Shown piece by piece: positions 44,683-52,935 of a stretch of 64,000 nt of DNA. The notes below the pieces were generated by a model. That model was not told the DNA's origin and did not search any database. It worked only from the letters and a program-made list of their open reading frames with translations. Source of the stretch: Aldehydirespirator sp965261105. Its GTDB lineage: Bacteria; Actinomycetota; Acidimicrobiia; Acidimicrobiales; Aldehydirespiratoraceae. Position numbers and translations under genes: made by a program. The stretch covers positions 3,534,001 to 3,598,000 of the forward strand of contig CBDHCM010000006.1 in assembly GCA_965261105.1 (NCBI GenBank), given 5' to 3'. Every line of letters begins with the position of its first letter. Within the stretch, counting starts at the first letter, position 1.

Positions 44683-45504
44683 ATGACCAATCGGGGCAGA
44701 CCGTCGCTGGCCCGCCAGCGTCACGAACTGATCGTGAGCCAGATCCGGCGCGCCGGCTCGGCCCGAGTGGCTGATCTCGCCGCCCAGCTCGACGTGAGCG
44801 AGATGACCGTGCGCCGCGATCTCGACGCGCTGGACGAGGCCGGACTCGTGGTGAAGGTGCACGGCGGCGCCACCGTCCGCTACGCGCACAGCACCGACGA
44901 ACCCGGTTTCGAGGCCAAGCTCCTGCGCAACACCGACGAGAAGCGGGCGATCGCGGTGTCGGCCGCGGTGCTCACCGGCGCCGGCGCGGCGATCGGCCTG
45001 ACGGCCGGCACCACCACCATGCAGCTGGCGACCGAGTTGATCACCGTGCCGAACCTCACGGTGGTCACCAACAGCATCCCCGTCGCCGACGCGTTCCACG
45101 CCAGCGATCGACCGGACCGCACGGTGATGATCGTCGGCGGCGAGCGCACGCCCAGCGACGCTCTCGTCGGTCCGCTGGCGGTGACGGCGCTGTCGTCGTT
45201 CCACTTGGACACCGTGTTCATGGGAGTGCACGGCGTCCACGAGCGGTCGGGCTTCACCACACCCAACCTGCTCGAGGCCGAGACGAACCGGGCCTTCGTC
45301 GCGGCCACCGACGAACTCGTGGTCCTGGCCGACCACACCAAATGGGGAGTCGCCGGCCTCGCCACGATCGCACCGCTCGACAAGGCCACCGTCTGCGTCT
45401 CAGACGTCGGCCTCGGCGAGCACGCCCGATCGGTACTCTCCGATCGGGTCGGCCGGCTCATCCTGTCGACCCCCGACGCCATCTCCCACGACAGGAGTTC
45501 CTGA
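44683..45504 (+). CDS. DeoR-family transcriptional repressor
   Basis: A 273-residue DeoR regulator. The N-terminal HTH reads LIVSQIRRAGSARVADLAAQ and LDVSEMTVRRDLDALDE. The C-terminal sensor domain (EKRAIAVSAA, GLTAGTTTMQLA, VFMGVHGVHERSGFTTP) binds a sugar phosphate in this family. ATG 44683 is chosen; the frame opens earlier at a TTG. It is divergent from the importer genes and overlaps the ATPase gene, so it likely represses both arms in the absence of a galactose-derived signal. Confidence 0.88.
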   Translation: MTNRGRPSLARQRHELIVSQIRRAGSARVADLAAQLDVSEMTVRRDLDALDEAGLVVKVHGGATVRYAHSTDEPGFEAKLLRNTDEKRAIAVSAAVLTGAGAAIGLTAGTTTMQLATELITVPNLTVVTNSIPVADAFHASDRPDRTVMIVGGERTPSDALVGPLAVTALSSFHLDTVFMGVHGVHERSGFTTPNLLEAETNRAFVAATDELVVLADHTKWGVAGLATIAPLDKATVCVSDVGLGEHARSVLSDRVGRLILSTPDAISHDRSS

Positions 45505-46583
45505 TGGCCACTGTCACCCTCGATCAAGCCACCCGGGTGTATCGCGACGGCGATCGCCCAGCCATAGACCGTCTAGACCTCGAGATCCACGACGGGGAGT
45601 TCCTCGTGCTCGTCGGCCCGTCGGGCTGCGGGAAGTCGACGACGCTGCGGATGCTCGCCGGGCTGGAGCCGGTCGACTACGGCGAGATCCGCATCGGCGA
45701 CCGCGACGTCACCATGCTGCCGCCGAAGGACCGCGACATCGCCATGGTCTTCCAGTCGTACGCGCTGTACCCCCACATGACGGTGGCCGAGAACATCGGC
45801 TTTCACCTCAAGATCACCAAGGTCGAGCGGACGGAGCGAGCCAGGCGGGTGGCCGAGGCCGCGGCCATCCTCGATCTGACGGAGTACCTCGACCGCAAGC
45901 CGGCCAAGCTCTCGGGCGGCCAGCGTCAGCGGGTGGCGATGGGACGGGCGATCGTGCGGCAGCCGCAGGTGTTCCTCATGGACGAGCCGCTCTCCAACCT
46001 CGACGCCAAGCTGCGGGTGCAGACCCGCACCCAGATCGCGGCGTTGCAGCGGCGCCTCGGGGTGACGACCGTGTACGTCACCCATGACCAGGTGGAGGCG
46101 ATGACCATGGCCGACCGGGTCGCCGTGCTCAAGGACGGCGTCCTGATGCAGTGCGCGTCGCCGCGCCAGCTGTTCACCCGGCCCGCCAACCTGTTCGTGG
46201 CCGGCTTCATCGGCTCGCCCGCCATGAACCTGCTCGCCGCAACCGTCAGCGACGGCGTGGCGAACGCCGGCTCGCTGACGGTCGAGCTCACGCCGGACCA
46301 GTCGAGCGGGCTCACGTCCGCCGCGGTCAACATCGGCGTGCGGCCCGAGAGCTGGGTCGTCGGCAGCGAGGGCGGACTCGACGCCACCGTCGATGTGGTC
46401 GAGGAACTCGGTTCCGAGTCGTACCTGTACTGCACCGCCCAGGGCATGGACCACCAGGAGGTGGTGGTGCGGACCGAGGGCCTCAGCTCATTGCAGCGCG
46501 GCGACCAGGTGAGCCTCGTTCCCAAGCCCGAGGCGGTGCACCGGTTCGACACGGCCACCGGTCTGCGCCTCGCGGACGCTTGA
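45504..46583 (+). CDS. Sugar importer ATPase (MsmK/UgpC-like)
   Basis: A 359-residue ABC ATPase. Walker A GPSGCGKST, signature LSGGQRQRVAMGRAI, Walker B VFLMDEPLSNLD, the H-loop VTHD and a C-terminal TOBE-like regulatory domain (from about 245) are visible. ATG 45504 overlaps the DeoR stop (TGATG) with AGGAG six bases ahead. It energises the permeases encoded divergently. Confidence 0.92.
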   Translation: MATVTLDQATRVYRDGDRPAIDRLDLEIHDGEFLVLVGPSGCGKSTTLRMLAGLEPVDYGEIRIGDRDVTMLPPKDRDIAMVFQSYALYPHMTVAENIGFHLKITKVERTERARRVAEAAAILDLTEYLDRKPAKLSGGQRQRVAMGRAIVRQPQVFLMDEPLSNLDAKLRVQTRTQIAALQRRLGVTTVYVTHDQVEAMTMADRVAVLKDGVLMQCASPRQLFTRPANLFVAGFIGSPAMNLLAATVSDGVANAGSLTVELTPDQSSGLTSAAVNIGVRPESWVVGSEGGLDATVDVVEELGSESYLYCTAQGMDHQEVVVRTEGLSSLQRGDQVSLVPKPEAVHRFDTATGLRLADA

Positions 46584-46591
46584 GCACTCCC

Positions 46592-47437
46592 GTGGCCGAG
46601 GTCCGCGTCGACCCCGTGCTCGGCACCGTCGTACACATCGTCGGGATCCGCCAGGAGCGGCCGAACCTGCCGTCGTCGGGCTGTCCGTTCTGCGTCGGCG
46701 GCATCGAGGCGCCCGAGCCGTACGACGTGCGCTGGTTCCCGAACCGGTGGCTGGCCATGGGGGACGACCGATGCGAGGTGGTGCTCTACACCGCCGACCA
46801 CGACGCCACGTTCTGGTCGCTCGGACTCCAGGGGGCCCGCCGGGTGATCGACCTCTGGGCCGAGCGCACGGCGGAGCTCGGCGCCCGAGCCGACGTCGAC
46901 TACGTTCTCGTGTTCGAGAACAGCGGGCCCGAGGTCGGCGCTACGATCCCCCACCCCCACGGCCAGATCTATGCCTTTGACCACGTTCCGTCCCGTCAAG
47001 CCCGCCGCCTGCTGGGCGGCTGGACGCCGGATCGCGATCCCGGGGAGCGCCTCGTGATGGAGCAGCGTTCGTGGACGGCGTGGGTGCCCTACGCGCCGAC
47101 GTATCCCCTCTCGGTCGAAGTGGCGCCCCGTCGGCGTATCGGCGACCTGCCGTCCATGGCCGCGTGCGACCGCGACGGGCTCGCCGCGATCCTGATCGAC
47201 TTGCTCGCCCGGCTCGACCGGCTCTACGACCAGCCGATCCCCTACATGATGTGGCTGAACCAGCGTCCCAGCGCCGGCAGGGGACACGAGGACGCCTGGT
47301 TCAACATCGAGATCGTCTCGTCGTGGCGCTCCGCTGGCGTGCCGCGGTTCATCGCCGCGGCAGAGGTGGCCAGCGAGGAGTTCTTCAACCCGGTCGTCCC
47401 CGAGGACGTCGCCGCCCGGCTCCGCGAACTCGGCTGA
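46592..47437 (+). CDS. galT: Galactose-1-phosphate uridylyltransferase
   Basis: A 281-residue HIT-superfamily enzyme of the Leloir pathway that exchanges UMP between UDP-glucose and galactose 1-phosphate. The zinc site starts with GCPFC and the active site HPHGQ places nucleophile His123. FNIEIVSSWR and later blocks match. GTG 46592 is used; a TTG at 46580 would overlap the ATPase stop. It is somewhat shorter than typical GalT because the N-terminal arm before the zinc site is small. Confidence 0.9.
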   Translation: MAEVRVDPVLGTVVHIVGIRQERPNLPSSGCPFCVGGIEAPEPYDVRWFPNRWLAMGDDRCEVVLYTADHDATFWSLGLQGARRVIDLWAERTAELGARADVDYVLVFENSGPEVGATIPHPHGQIYAFDHVPSRQARRLLGGWTPDRDPGERLVMEQRSWTAWVPYAPTYPLSVEVAPRRRIGDLPSMAACDRDGLAAILIDLLARLDRLYDQPIPYMMWLNQRPSAGRGHEDAWFNIEIVSSWRSAGVPRFIAAAEVASEEFFNPVVPEDVAARLRELG

Positions 47438-47464
47438 CGCCGTCCATCCCGCCAGGAGCTGCTC

Positions 47465-50458
47465 ATGCTGCCCGTCATCGGCGAGATCAGACCCTGGGCG
47501 GATCCGACGGTGCTGCAGCTCAATCGGCTGGCGATGCATGTCCCGATGGCGGGGTTCGAGCGTCGCTCGCTGGACGGTCGCTGGTCGCTCGAGCTCTTCG
47601 ACAGCCCAGACGCGGTGCCGGCCGCGGCGATGCAGGGCGAACGGCGCCGGGCCGCGACCGTCGCGGTGCCGGGGAACTGGACCATGCAGGACCTCGGCAG
47701 CCCGTCCGGCACGGCTTTCGTCGACACGCCCCACTACACCAACATCCAGATGCCGTTCGGTGGGCCGCCGCCGCGGCTGCCGGACCGGAACCCGACCGGG
47801 GTGTATCGCCGCCGGTTCGCGGTGCCGGCCCGCTGGATGAAGCGCCGCGCCGTGCTGCACGTCGCGGGGGCCGAGAGCGTGCATGCGGTCTACGTGAACG
47901 GCCGCTTCGTCGGGTACGGCACCGACAGCCGCCTCCCCAGCGAGTACAATGTGGGGCCGTTCCTGGTGCCGGATCGCAACGAGCTGGCGATCGTGGTTGT
48001 GCGGTTCAGCGCCCACAGCTACATCGAGGACCAGGATCAGTGGTGGATGGCGGGGCTGCACCGCTCCGTCTGGATCGAGTCGCGCCCCGACGTCCACCTC
48101 GCCGACCTGCCCGTCGCCACTTCGCTCGATCCGCTCACCGCGGCCGGGGCGGTGCATGCCACTGCCGTGGTCGACTTCGGCGGGGCTCCGGCTCCGGGCT
48201 GGTCGGTGCGGGCGACGCTGCGAGACCCCGCCGGCGAGCAGGTGGGCGCCACGATCGATCAGCCGGTACCGCACGAGCACGCCCGGCCCTACGCGTTCAC
48301 GGGGTTCGAGGTGACTGCGCACTGGGATGTCGCCGGCGCCGAGGCATGGAGCGCCGAGACGCCGCGGCGGTATTCGGTGACGGCGGAACTGGTCGACCCC
48401 CGCGGACGCGTGTCCCACGTTGAGACCCAGCACTTCGGCATCCGGCGAGTCGAGGTGCGCGACCGGCAGCTGCTCGTGAACGGCCGACCGGTTTGGATCT
48501 TCGGCGTGAACCGCCACGACCACCACCCCGACCGGGGCAAGGCGGTCACGGTCGACGACATGCAGGCCGATCTGGCGCTTATGCGTGCCCACAACATCAG
48601 CGCGGTTCGCACGTCGCACTATCCCAACGACGGCGCCTTCTACGAACTCTGCGACGAGTTCGGCTTCTATCTGGTGGACGAGTCCAACATCGAGAGCCAC
48701 GCGTACAACCGGAGCCTCTGTGACGATCCTAGATACCGGGCGGCGTGGGTCGACCGGGGCGCCCGGATGGTGCAGCGCGACCGGAACCACCCGTCGGTGA
48801 TCCTGTGGAGCCTCGGCAACGAGAGCGGCCACGGCGCGAACCATGATGCGCTCGCGGGGTGGATCCGTCGGGCCGACCCGTCGCGGCCGCTGCACTACGA
48901 GGACGCCGTGCGGATCGAGGGATGGGACGACGGCGGCCTGGCCGCGACGGACGTGGTGTGCCCCATGTACCCCACGATCGACGCCATCCGCGAGTACGGG
49001 CAGGCGAGTGCCGGCGATCGGCCGCTGATCATGTGCGAGTACAGCCACGCGATGGGCAACAGCAACGGCTCGCTCGCCGACTACTGGGACGCGATCACCT
49101 CGACCCCCGGCCTGCAGGGCGGCTTCCTGTGGGAGTGGAAGGACCACGGCCTGCGCCAGCGGCTGCCCGACAGCCGGGTGCGCCTCGCATATGGCGGCCA
49201 GTTCGGCGATACGCCCCACGACGGCAACTTCGTCGCCGACGGCCTGGTGTCCGCCGACCTGGAGCCGCACCCGGCGATGCGCGAGGTCGCCTGGGTGTAC
49301 CGGCCCGTCACTGTCGCTCTGACCGGGGCTGGGAGCGGCCTGAGGGTCGAGAATCGGCGCTCGTTCACCGGGTTGAGCGACCTGCGGGCCCGCTGGGAGG
49401 TACTGGTCGACGGCGTGGTCGCCCGGCAGGGCACGCTGCGGGTACCTGACGTCGGCCCGCACTCGTCGGCGACCGTGCCGCTCCCCGGCCTGCCCGTTGG
49501 GCCGGACTCGGGCTGCGAGGTCCATCTGACCGTGCGATGGGAGACGAGAGACGACGCGTGGTTCGCTCAGGCCGGCCACGTCGTCGCCTGGGACCAGGTC
49601 CAGGTTCCGGTCGGCAAGGCCCGCCACGCCGGTGGTCTCTCGACCGCAACGCCGGCGGACTCGGACGAATGGGGGCGCGACGCGCTCCCAGCTGCAACCG
49701 GCGCCGATGGTCTCCAGAACGGGTCGCCGACGGACTCGCCGGCGTCCCCGCAGCTCAACCTGTGGCGCGCTCCGACCGACAACGACGGATTCAAGTTGAT
49801 GCCCGATCTCGCGCAACGGCTGAGGGTGGGTGGACAAGCTCTGCGCCTCTGGCGGGATGCCGCACTCGATCGTCGCCCGCCCGAGGAACTCGTGGGCCAC
49901 CGGGTCCTGGTCGAACGCGACGAGCACGGCACGACCTACCGGCACACGGTCGACGTCCCCGAGTCGCTCGCCGACCTGCCCCGCATCGGAGTCTGCATCA
50001 CGATCCCGGCCCGGTTCACCGAGCTGCGCTGGTACGGGCGCGGGCCCCACGCGAACTACCCCGATCGAAACCGCAGCGCCATGATGGGAGTGTGGAGCGC
50101 CGAGCCCGACGAGTCGCCGTACCTGGTGCCCCAGGAGTTCGGGCTGCGCACGGACTGCCGGTGGTTCGAGATCATCGACCCGGCGGGCCGCGAGGCAGTG
50201 CGGATCGACGCCATCTCGCCGCAGGCCCTGCACTTCTCCGCCACCCACCACACCCCGGCCGACCTGTACGCGGCCGCCACCCAGTCCGAGCTGCGCCGCC
50301 GGGACGGCCTGGTGGTGTGCGTCGATGCGGCCCACCGCGGCCTGGGAACAGCGAGCTGCGGACCCGACGTGCTCCCGCAATACCGGCTAGCGGCCGGGCG
50401 CCACGAGTTCGCCTATCGGGTGAGCGCGAGACCGGCCGGCGGGGCACATTCAACCTGA
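47465..50458 (+). CDS. lacZ: Beta-galactosidase, GH2 LacZ type
   Basis: A 997-residue cytoplasmic LacZ with the usual jelly-roll, two Ig-like, TIM-barrel and C-terminal domains. The acid/base Glu453 is in ILWSLGNESGHG and the nucleophile Glu525 in PLIMCEYSHAMGN. NRHDHHPDRG and VRTSHYPND are also hallmark blocks. The ATG has AGGAG ahead. It releases galactose from imported galactosides for GalK and GalT. The 3' end is repeated 86 bp downstream. Confidence 0.95.
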   Translation: MLPVIGEIRPWADPTVLQLNRLAMHVPMAGFERRSLDGRWSLELFDSPDAVPAAAMQGERRRAATVAVPGNWTMQDLGSPSGTAFVDTPHYTNIQMPFGGPPPRLPDRNPTGVYRRRFAVPARWMKRRAVLHVAGAESVHAVYVNGRFVGYGTDSRLPSEYNVGPFLVPDRNELAIVVVRFSAHSYIEDQDQWWMAGLHRSVWIESRPDVHLADLPVATSLDPLTAAGAVHATAVVDFGGAPAPGWSVRATLRDPAGEQVGATIDQPVPHEHARPYAFTGFEVTAHWDVAGAEAWSAETPRRYSVTAELVDPRGRVSHVETQHFGIRRVEVRDRQLLVNGRPVWIFGVNRHDHHPDRGKAVTVDDMQADLALMRAHNISAVRTSHYPNDGAFYELCDEFGFYLVDESNIESHAYNRSLCDDPRYRAAWVDRGARMVQRDRNHPSVILWSLGNESGHGANHDALAGWIRRADPSRPLHYEDAVRIEGWDDGGLAATDVVCPMYPTIDAIREYGQASAGDRPLIMCEYSHAMGNSNGSLADYWDAITSTPGLQGGFLWEWKDHGLRQRLPDSRVRLAYGGQFGDTPHDGNFVADGLVSADLEPHPAMREVAWVYRPVTVALTGAGSGLRVENRRSFTGLSDLRARWEVLVDGVVARQGTLRVPDVGPHSSATVPLPGLPVGPDSGCEVHLTVRWETRDDAWFAQAGHVVAWDQVQVPVGKARHAGGLSTATPADSDEWGRDALPAATGADGLQNGSPTDSPASPQLNLWRAPTDNDGFKLMPDLAQRLRVGGQALRLWRDAALDRRPPEELVGHRVLVERDEHGTTYRHTVDVPESLADLPRIGVCITIPARFTELRWYGRGPHANYPDRNRSAMMGVWSAEPDESPYLVPQEFGLRTDCRWFEIIDPAGREAVRIDAISPQALHFSATHHTPADLYAAATQSELRRRDGLVVCVDAAHRGLGTASCGPDVLPQYRLAAGRHEFAYRVSARPAGGAHST

Positions 50459-50571
50459 CCGAGGTCAACTACAGCGGCACTCCCGACCCGCATCGCCTCG
50501 ACCGCGGCCCGACCACCACTCCACACGGCACCCATTCCACCTGACCGAGACCAACGACAGCGGCACTCCCG
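50443..50571. repeat. Diverged direct repeat (period 86) of the lacZ 3' end
   Basis: The segment 50443-50485 (GGCACATTCAACCTGACCGA...) with the lacZ stop is repeated at 50527-50571 with several changes; both copies encode HST-stop and share the following 25 bases. The copy is older than the ccmE one, judging by divergence. Confidence 0.8.
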
Positions 50572-50578
50572 CGCCGGC

Positions 50579-50629
50579 GATCACGATGGGCCGGGGATCA
50601 CGATGCGCCGGCGATCACGATGGGCCGGG
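50579..50629. repeat. 17-bp tandem repeat, three copies, at the galK 3' end
   Basis: Units 50579-50595, 50596-50612 and 50613-50629 are GATCACGATGGGCCGGG with two substitutions in the middle copy. The last unit (first in galK direction) carries the galK stop. The array separates convergent lacZ and galK. Confidence 0.9.
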
Positions 50630-51769
50630 GATCTCTACCACCGCGGCGCCCGCGGATGGAGCACACATCCGCACCCGCGCGGTGTGGCCGTCGAACCTGT
50701 AGCGGTCGATCACCGCGTCGGCGAACGCTTCGGCGTCAGCCGCTTGGACGAGAGCGACGGCGCATCCGGCGAAGCCCCCGCCCGTCATGCGGGCGCCGAG
50801 ACATCCCGGAGCGGTGCGGGCGACCTCGACGATCGCGTCCAGGCCCGGCCCTGAGACCTCGTAGTCGTCGCGCAGGCTGGCATGGCTCTCGTCCATCAGC
50901 AGGCCCAAGTCGGCGGTGTCGCCCCGACGCATCGCATCCACCGCATCGAGGGTGCGCTGGTTCTCGGTGACGACATGTTGGGCCCGTCGGCGATCGACGG
51001 GGTCGGCGATGGTGGCCACCTGTTCGAGGGTCGCGTCCCGCAGCGCGGCCACACCGAGTTCAGCCGCGACACGCTCGCATGCAGTGCGACGGTCCCCGTA
51101 CTCGGCTTCGGCGAGCACGCGCCGGGTCCCGGTGTCCATGACGGCCACCACGACGCCGTCGGGCAGCGGTGTCGGGGTGAGGGTGAGGGCCCGACAGTCC
51201 ATGAGGCTGGCGTGTGCGGCGACGGCGGCGGCCGAGATGAACTGGTCCATGATCCCACTGGGCAGCCCGACGACCTCGTTCTCGACTCGCCGGCCGAGGC
51301 GGGCGACGGCGATGGGGGGCCACTGCACGCCGGCGCGAGCGAGCAGACCCGTGATCACGGCGACTTCGAGCGCGGCCGACGACGAGAGGCCGGCACCGAT
51401 CGGGATGTCGGTGTCGATTGCGGCCCGCCAACCGCCCGCGGGCACCCCGTGGCCCGCGAGCAGCCCGACCACTCCCGCTAGGTGCCAAGCCCACGTGACG
51501 ACCGACCGCGGATCCGCGGTCGGATCGATCGCCACCCTGCCGAACCCCGCCGACGCGATCTTCACCGTCCCCGCCGTTGCGTCGCCGTCGTCGCTCATGG
51601 CGATGGCGGTGTCGAACGGCAACGCCATCGGCAGGGTAAACCCGTCGTTGTAGTCGGTGTGCTCGCCGATCAGGTTGACCCGGCCCGGCGCCCGGACCAC
51701 AAGGTCCGGCAGGCCCCACCTGCGCTCGTGGGCGGTCACGGCACGCTCGACGGCGGACGGCTGCGGCAC
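50615..51769 (-). CDS. galK: Galactokinase
   Basis: A 384-residue GHMP kinase that phosphorylates galactose at C1. The substrate motif GRVNLIGEHTDYNDG, the ATP loop PIGAGLSSSAALEVA and the C-terminal MTGGGFAGCAVAL are intact. It is convergent with lacZ. GalE is not in the window, so the Leloir pathway must be completed elsewhere. Confidence 0.94.
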   Translation of the reverse strand: MPQPSAVERAVTAHERRWGLPDLVVRAPGRVNLIGEHTDYNDGFTLPMALPFDTAIAMSDDGDATAGTVKIASAGFGRVAIDPTADPRSVVTWAWHLAGVVGLLAGHGVPAGGWRAAIDTDIPIGAGLSSSAALEVAVITGLLARAGVQWPPIAVARLGRRVENEVVGLPSGIMDQFISAAAVAAHASLMDCRALTLTPTPLPDGVVVAVMDTGTRRVLAEAEYGDRRTACERVAAELGVAALRDATLEQVATIADPVDRRRAQHVVTENQRTLDAVDAMRRGDTADLGLLMDESHASLRDDYEVSGPGLDAIVEVARTAPGCLGARMTGGGFAGCAVALVQAADAEAFADAVIDRYRFDGHTARVRMCAPSAGAAVVEIPGPS

Positions 51770-52116
51770 TCACACAATGTACGGCCGTCCAGCACCGCCA
51801 GAGAGACTGGACCCGAGGCGCCACGACTGTCTGGGCGCGCTTTCTGGCACGGCGACTCCCTTCCCCCGACAATCAGTTCGTGATGCCGCTGATGAAGGAA
51901 CCCATGCCGGGCACGGTGAAGGCGACGGGGGGCGCCCGGGCGCTTCCTAAGATTATCTAATAGATTTCGTTAGACTAATATAGGAAAAGCTAGGCGACAC
52001 CCTCACTGGCGGCACACGCGGTCGCATCCCGTGGCAGCCATGCACCCCGCCGCCGTGCACGGAATCATCGTGCTGTCCCTGCTCCTGGTGCTGGAGCCGG
52101 CGCGAGCCGGCCGCAT
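51770..52116. other. 347-bp intergenic region with an A+T-rich segment
   Basis: Between galK and the cox genes there is no intact gene. A - strand frame near 51873-51950 reads VAFTVPGMGSFISGITN before a stop, which may be a C-terminal scrap of a lost gene. About 51945-51990 is A+T-rich (TTAGA/TCTAA arms nearby) and could hold the galK promoter. Nothing else is seen. Confidence 0.4.
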
Positions 52117-52935
52117 CTAGGCGACTCCGGCGGCGTTGAGGGCCCGCTCGGTGAGCACCCTGGCCAGATGGCTGCGGTACTCGGCGTCGGCGTTGAGGTC
52201 CTCGGGGGGATCCAGCCCGTCGGCGGCCGCCGCGGCCGCGTCGGCAGCCGAGGCCCCGCCGGCGAGCGCGGCCTCCACGCCGGAGGCCCGGATGGGCACC
52301 GATCCCATGTTGACCAGGCTCACGCCGGCGCCGCCGTCGGCGACGGCCACCCCGACGATGGCCCAGTCCTGGGCCCGGCGGTTGAACTTCTGGTAGTTCC
52401 ATCCGCCCGTGCCGGCCGGAACCCGCACCTCGGTGATCATCTCGTCGTCGGCCAGCACCGACTCGAAGTACCCGGTGAAGAAGTCCGTGGCCGCGATCTC
52501 ACGCGACCCGCCCGGTCCCTGGGCCATGACCGTGCCGCCCAGAGCCAGCACCGCCGCAGGCAGATCCGATGCCGGATCGGCGTGGGCGATGGTGCCGCCC
52601 AGCGTGCCCCGGTGGCGCACCGCCGGGTCGCCCACCAGCGCCGCCACCGACGCCAGCATCGGGCAGGCCCCGGCCAGCGCGGCCGAGTGCTCCAGCTCGC
52701 TGTGGCGGGTCAGCGCCCCGATCGACACCGTGCCGTTGCCGGCCCGGATGTAGCGCAGGTCGTCGAGACGGCCCACGTCCACCAGCACGCTCGGCGTGGC
52801 CAGCCGGTAGCGCATCATCGGGATGAGGCTGTGGCCCCCGGCCAGCAGCTTGGCGTCGTCGCCGTGCTCGGCCAGCAGCGAAACCGCGTGCTCGGCGGAC
52901 TCGGCAACCTCGTAGTCGAATGCGGCGGGAATCAC
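52117..52935 (-). CDS. coxM: Molybdenum hydroxylase FAD subunit (CoxM-like)
   Basis: A 272-residue FAD-binding subunit of the xanthine dehydrogenase/CO dehydrogenase class. FAD motifs AGGHSLIPMM and TLGGTIAHADPASD are visible. GTG 52935 overlaps the coxL stop (GTGA) and has AAGGAGGT five bases ahead. It passes electrons from the Fe-S subunit to FAD and an acceptor. Confidence 0.9.
   Translation of the reverse strand: MIPAAFDYEVAESAEHAVSLLAEHGDDAKLLAGGHSLIPMMRYRLATPSVLVDVGRLDDLRYIRAGNGTVSIGALTRHSELEHSAALAGACPMLASVAALVGDPAVRHRGTLGGTIAHADPASDLPAAVLALGGTVMAQGPGGSREIAATDFFTGYFESVLADDEMITEVRVPAGTGGWNYQKFNRRAQDWAIVGVAVADGGAGVSLVNMGSVPIRASGVEAALAGGASAADAAAAAADGLDPPEDLNADAEYRSHLARVLTERALNAAGVA

Noticed and set aside
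45926..50380. 1484-codon open frame antisense to the importer ATPase, galT and lacZ
   Set aside because: It is the complement of well-supported genes; in high-GC DNA the antisense frame is often stop-free. Its residues are His/Arg/Val-rich without domains.
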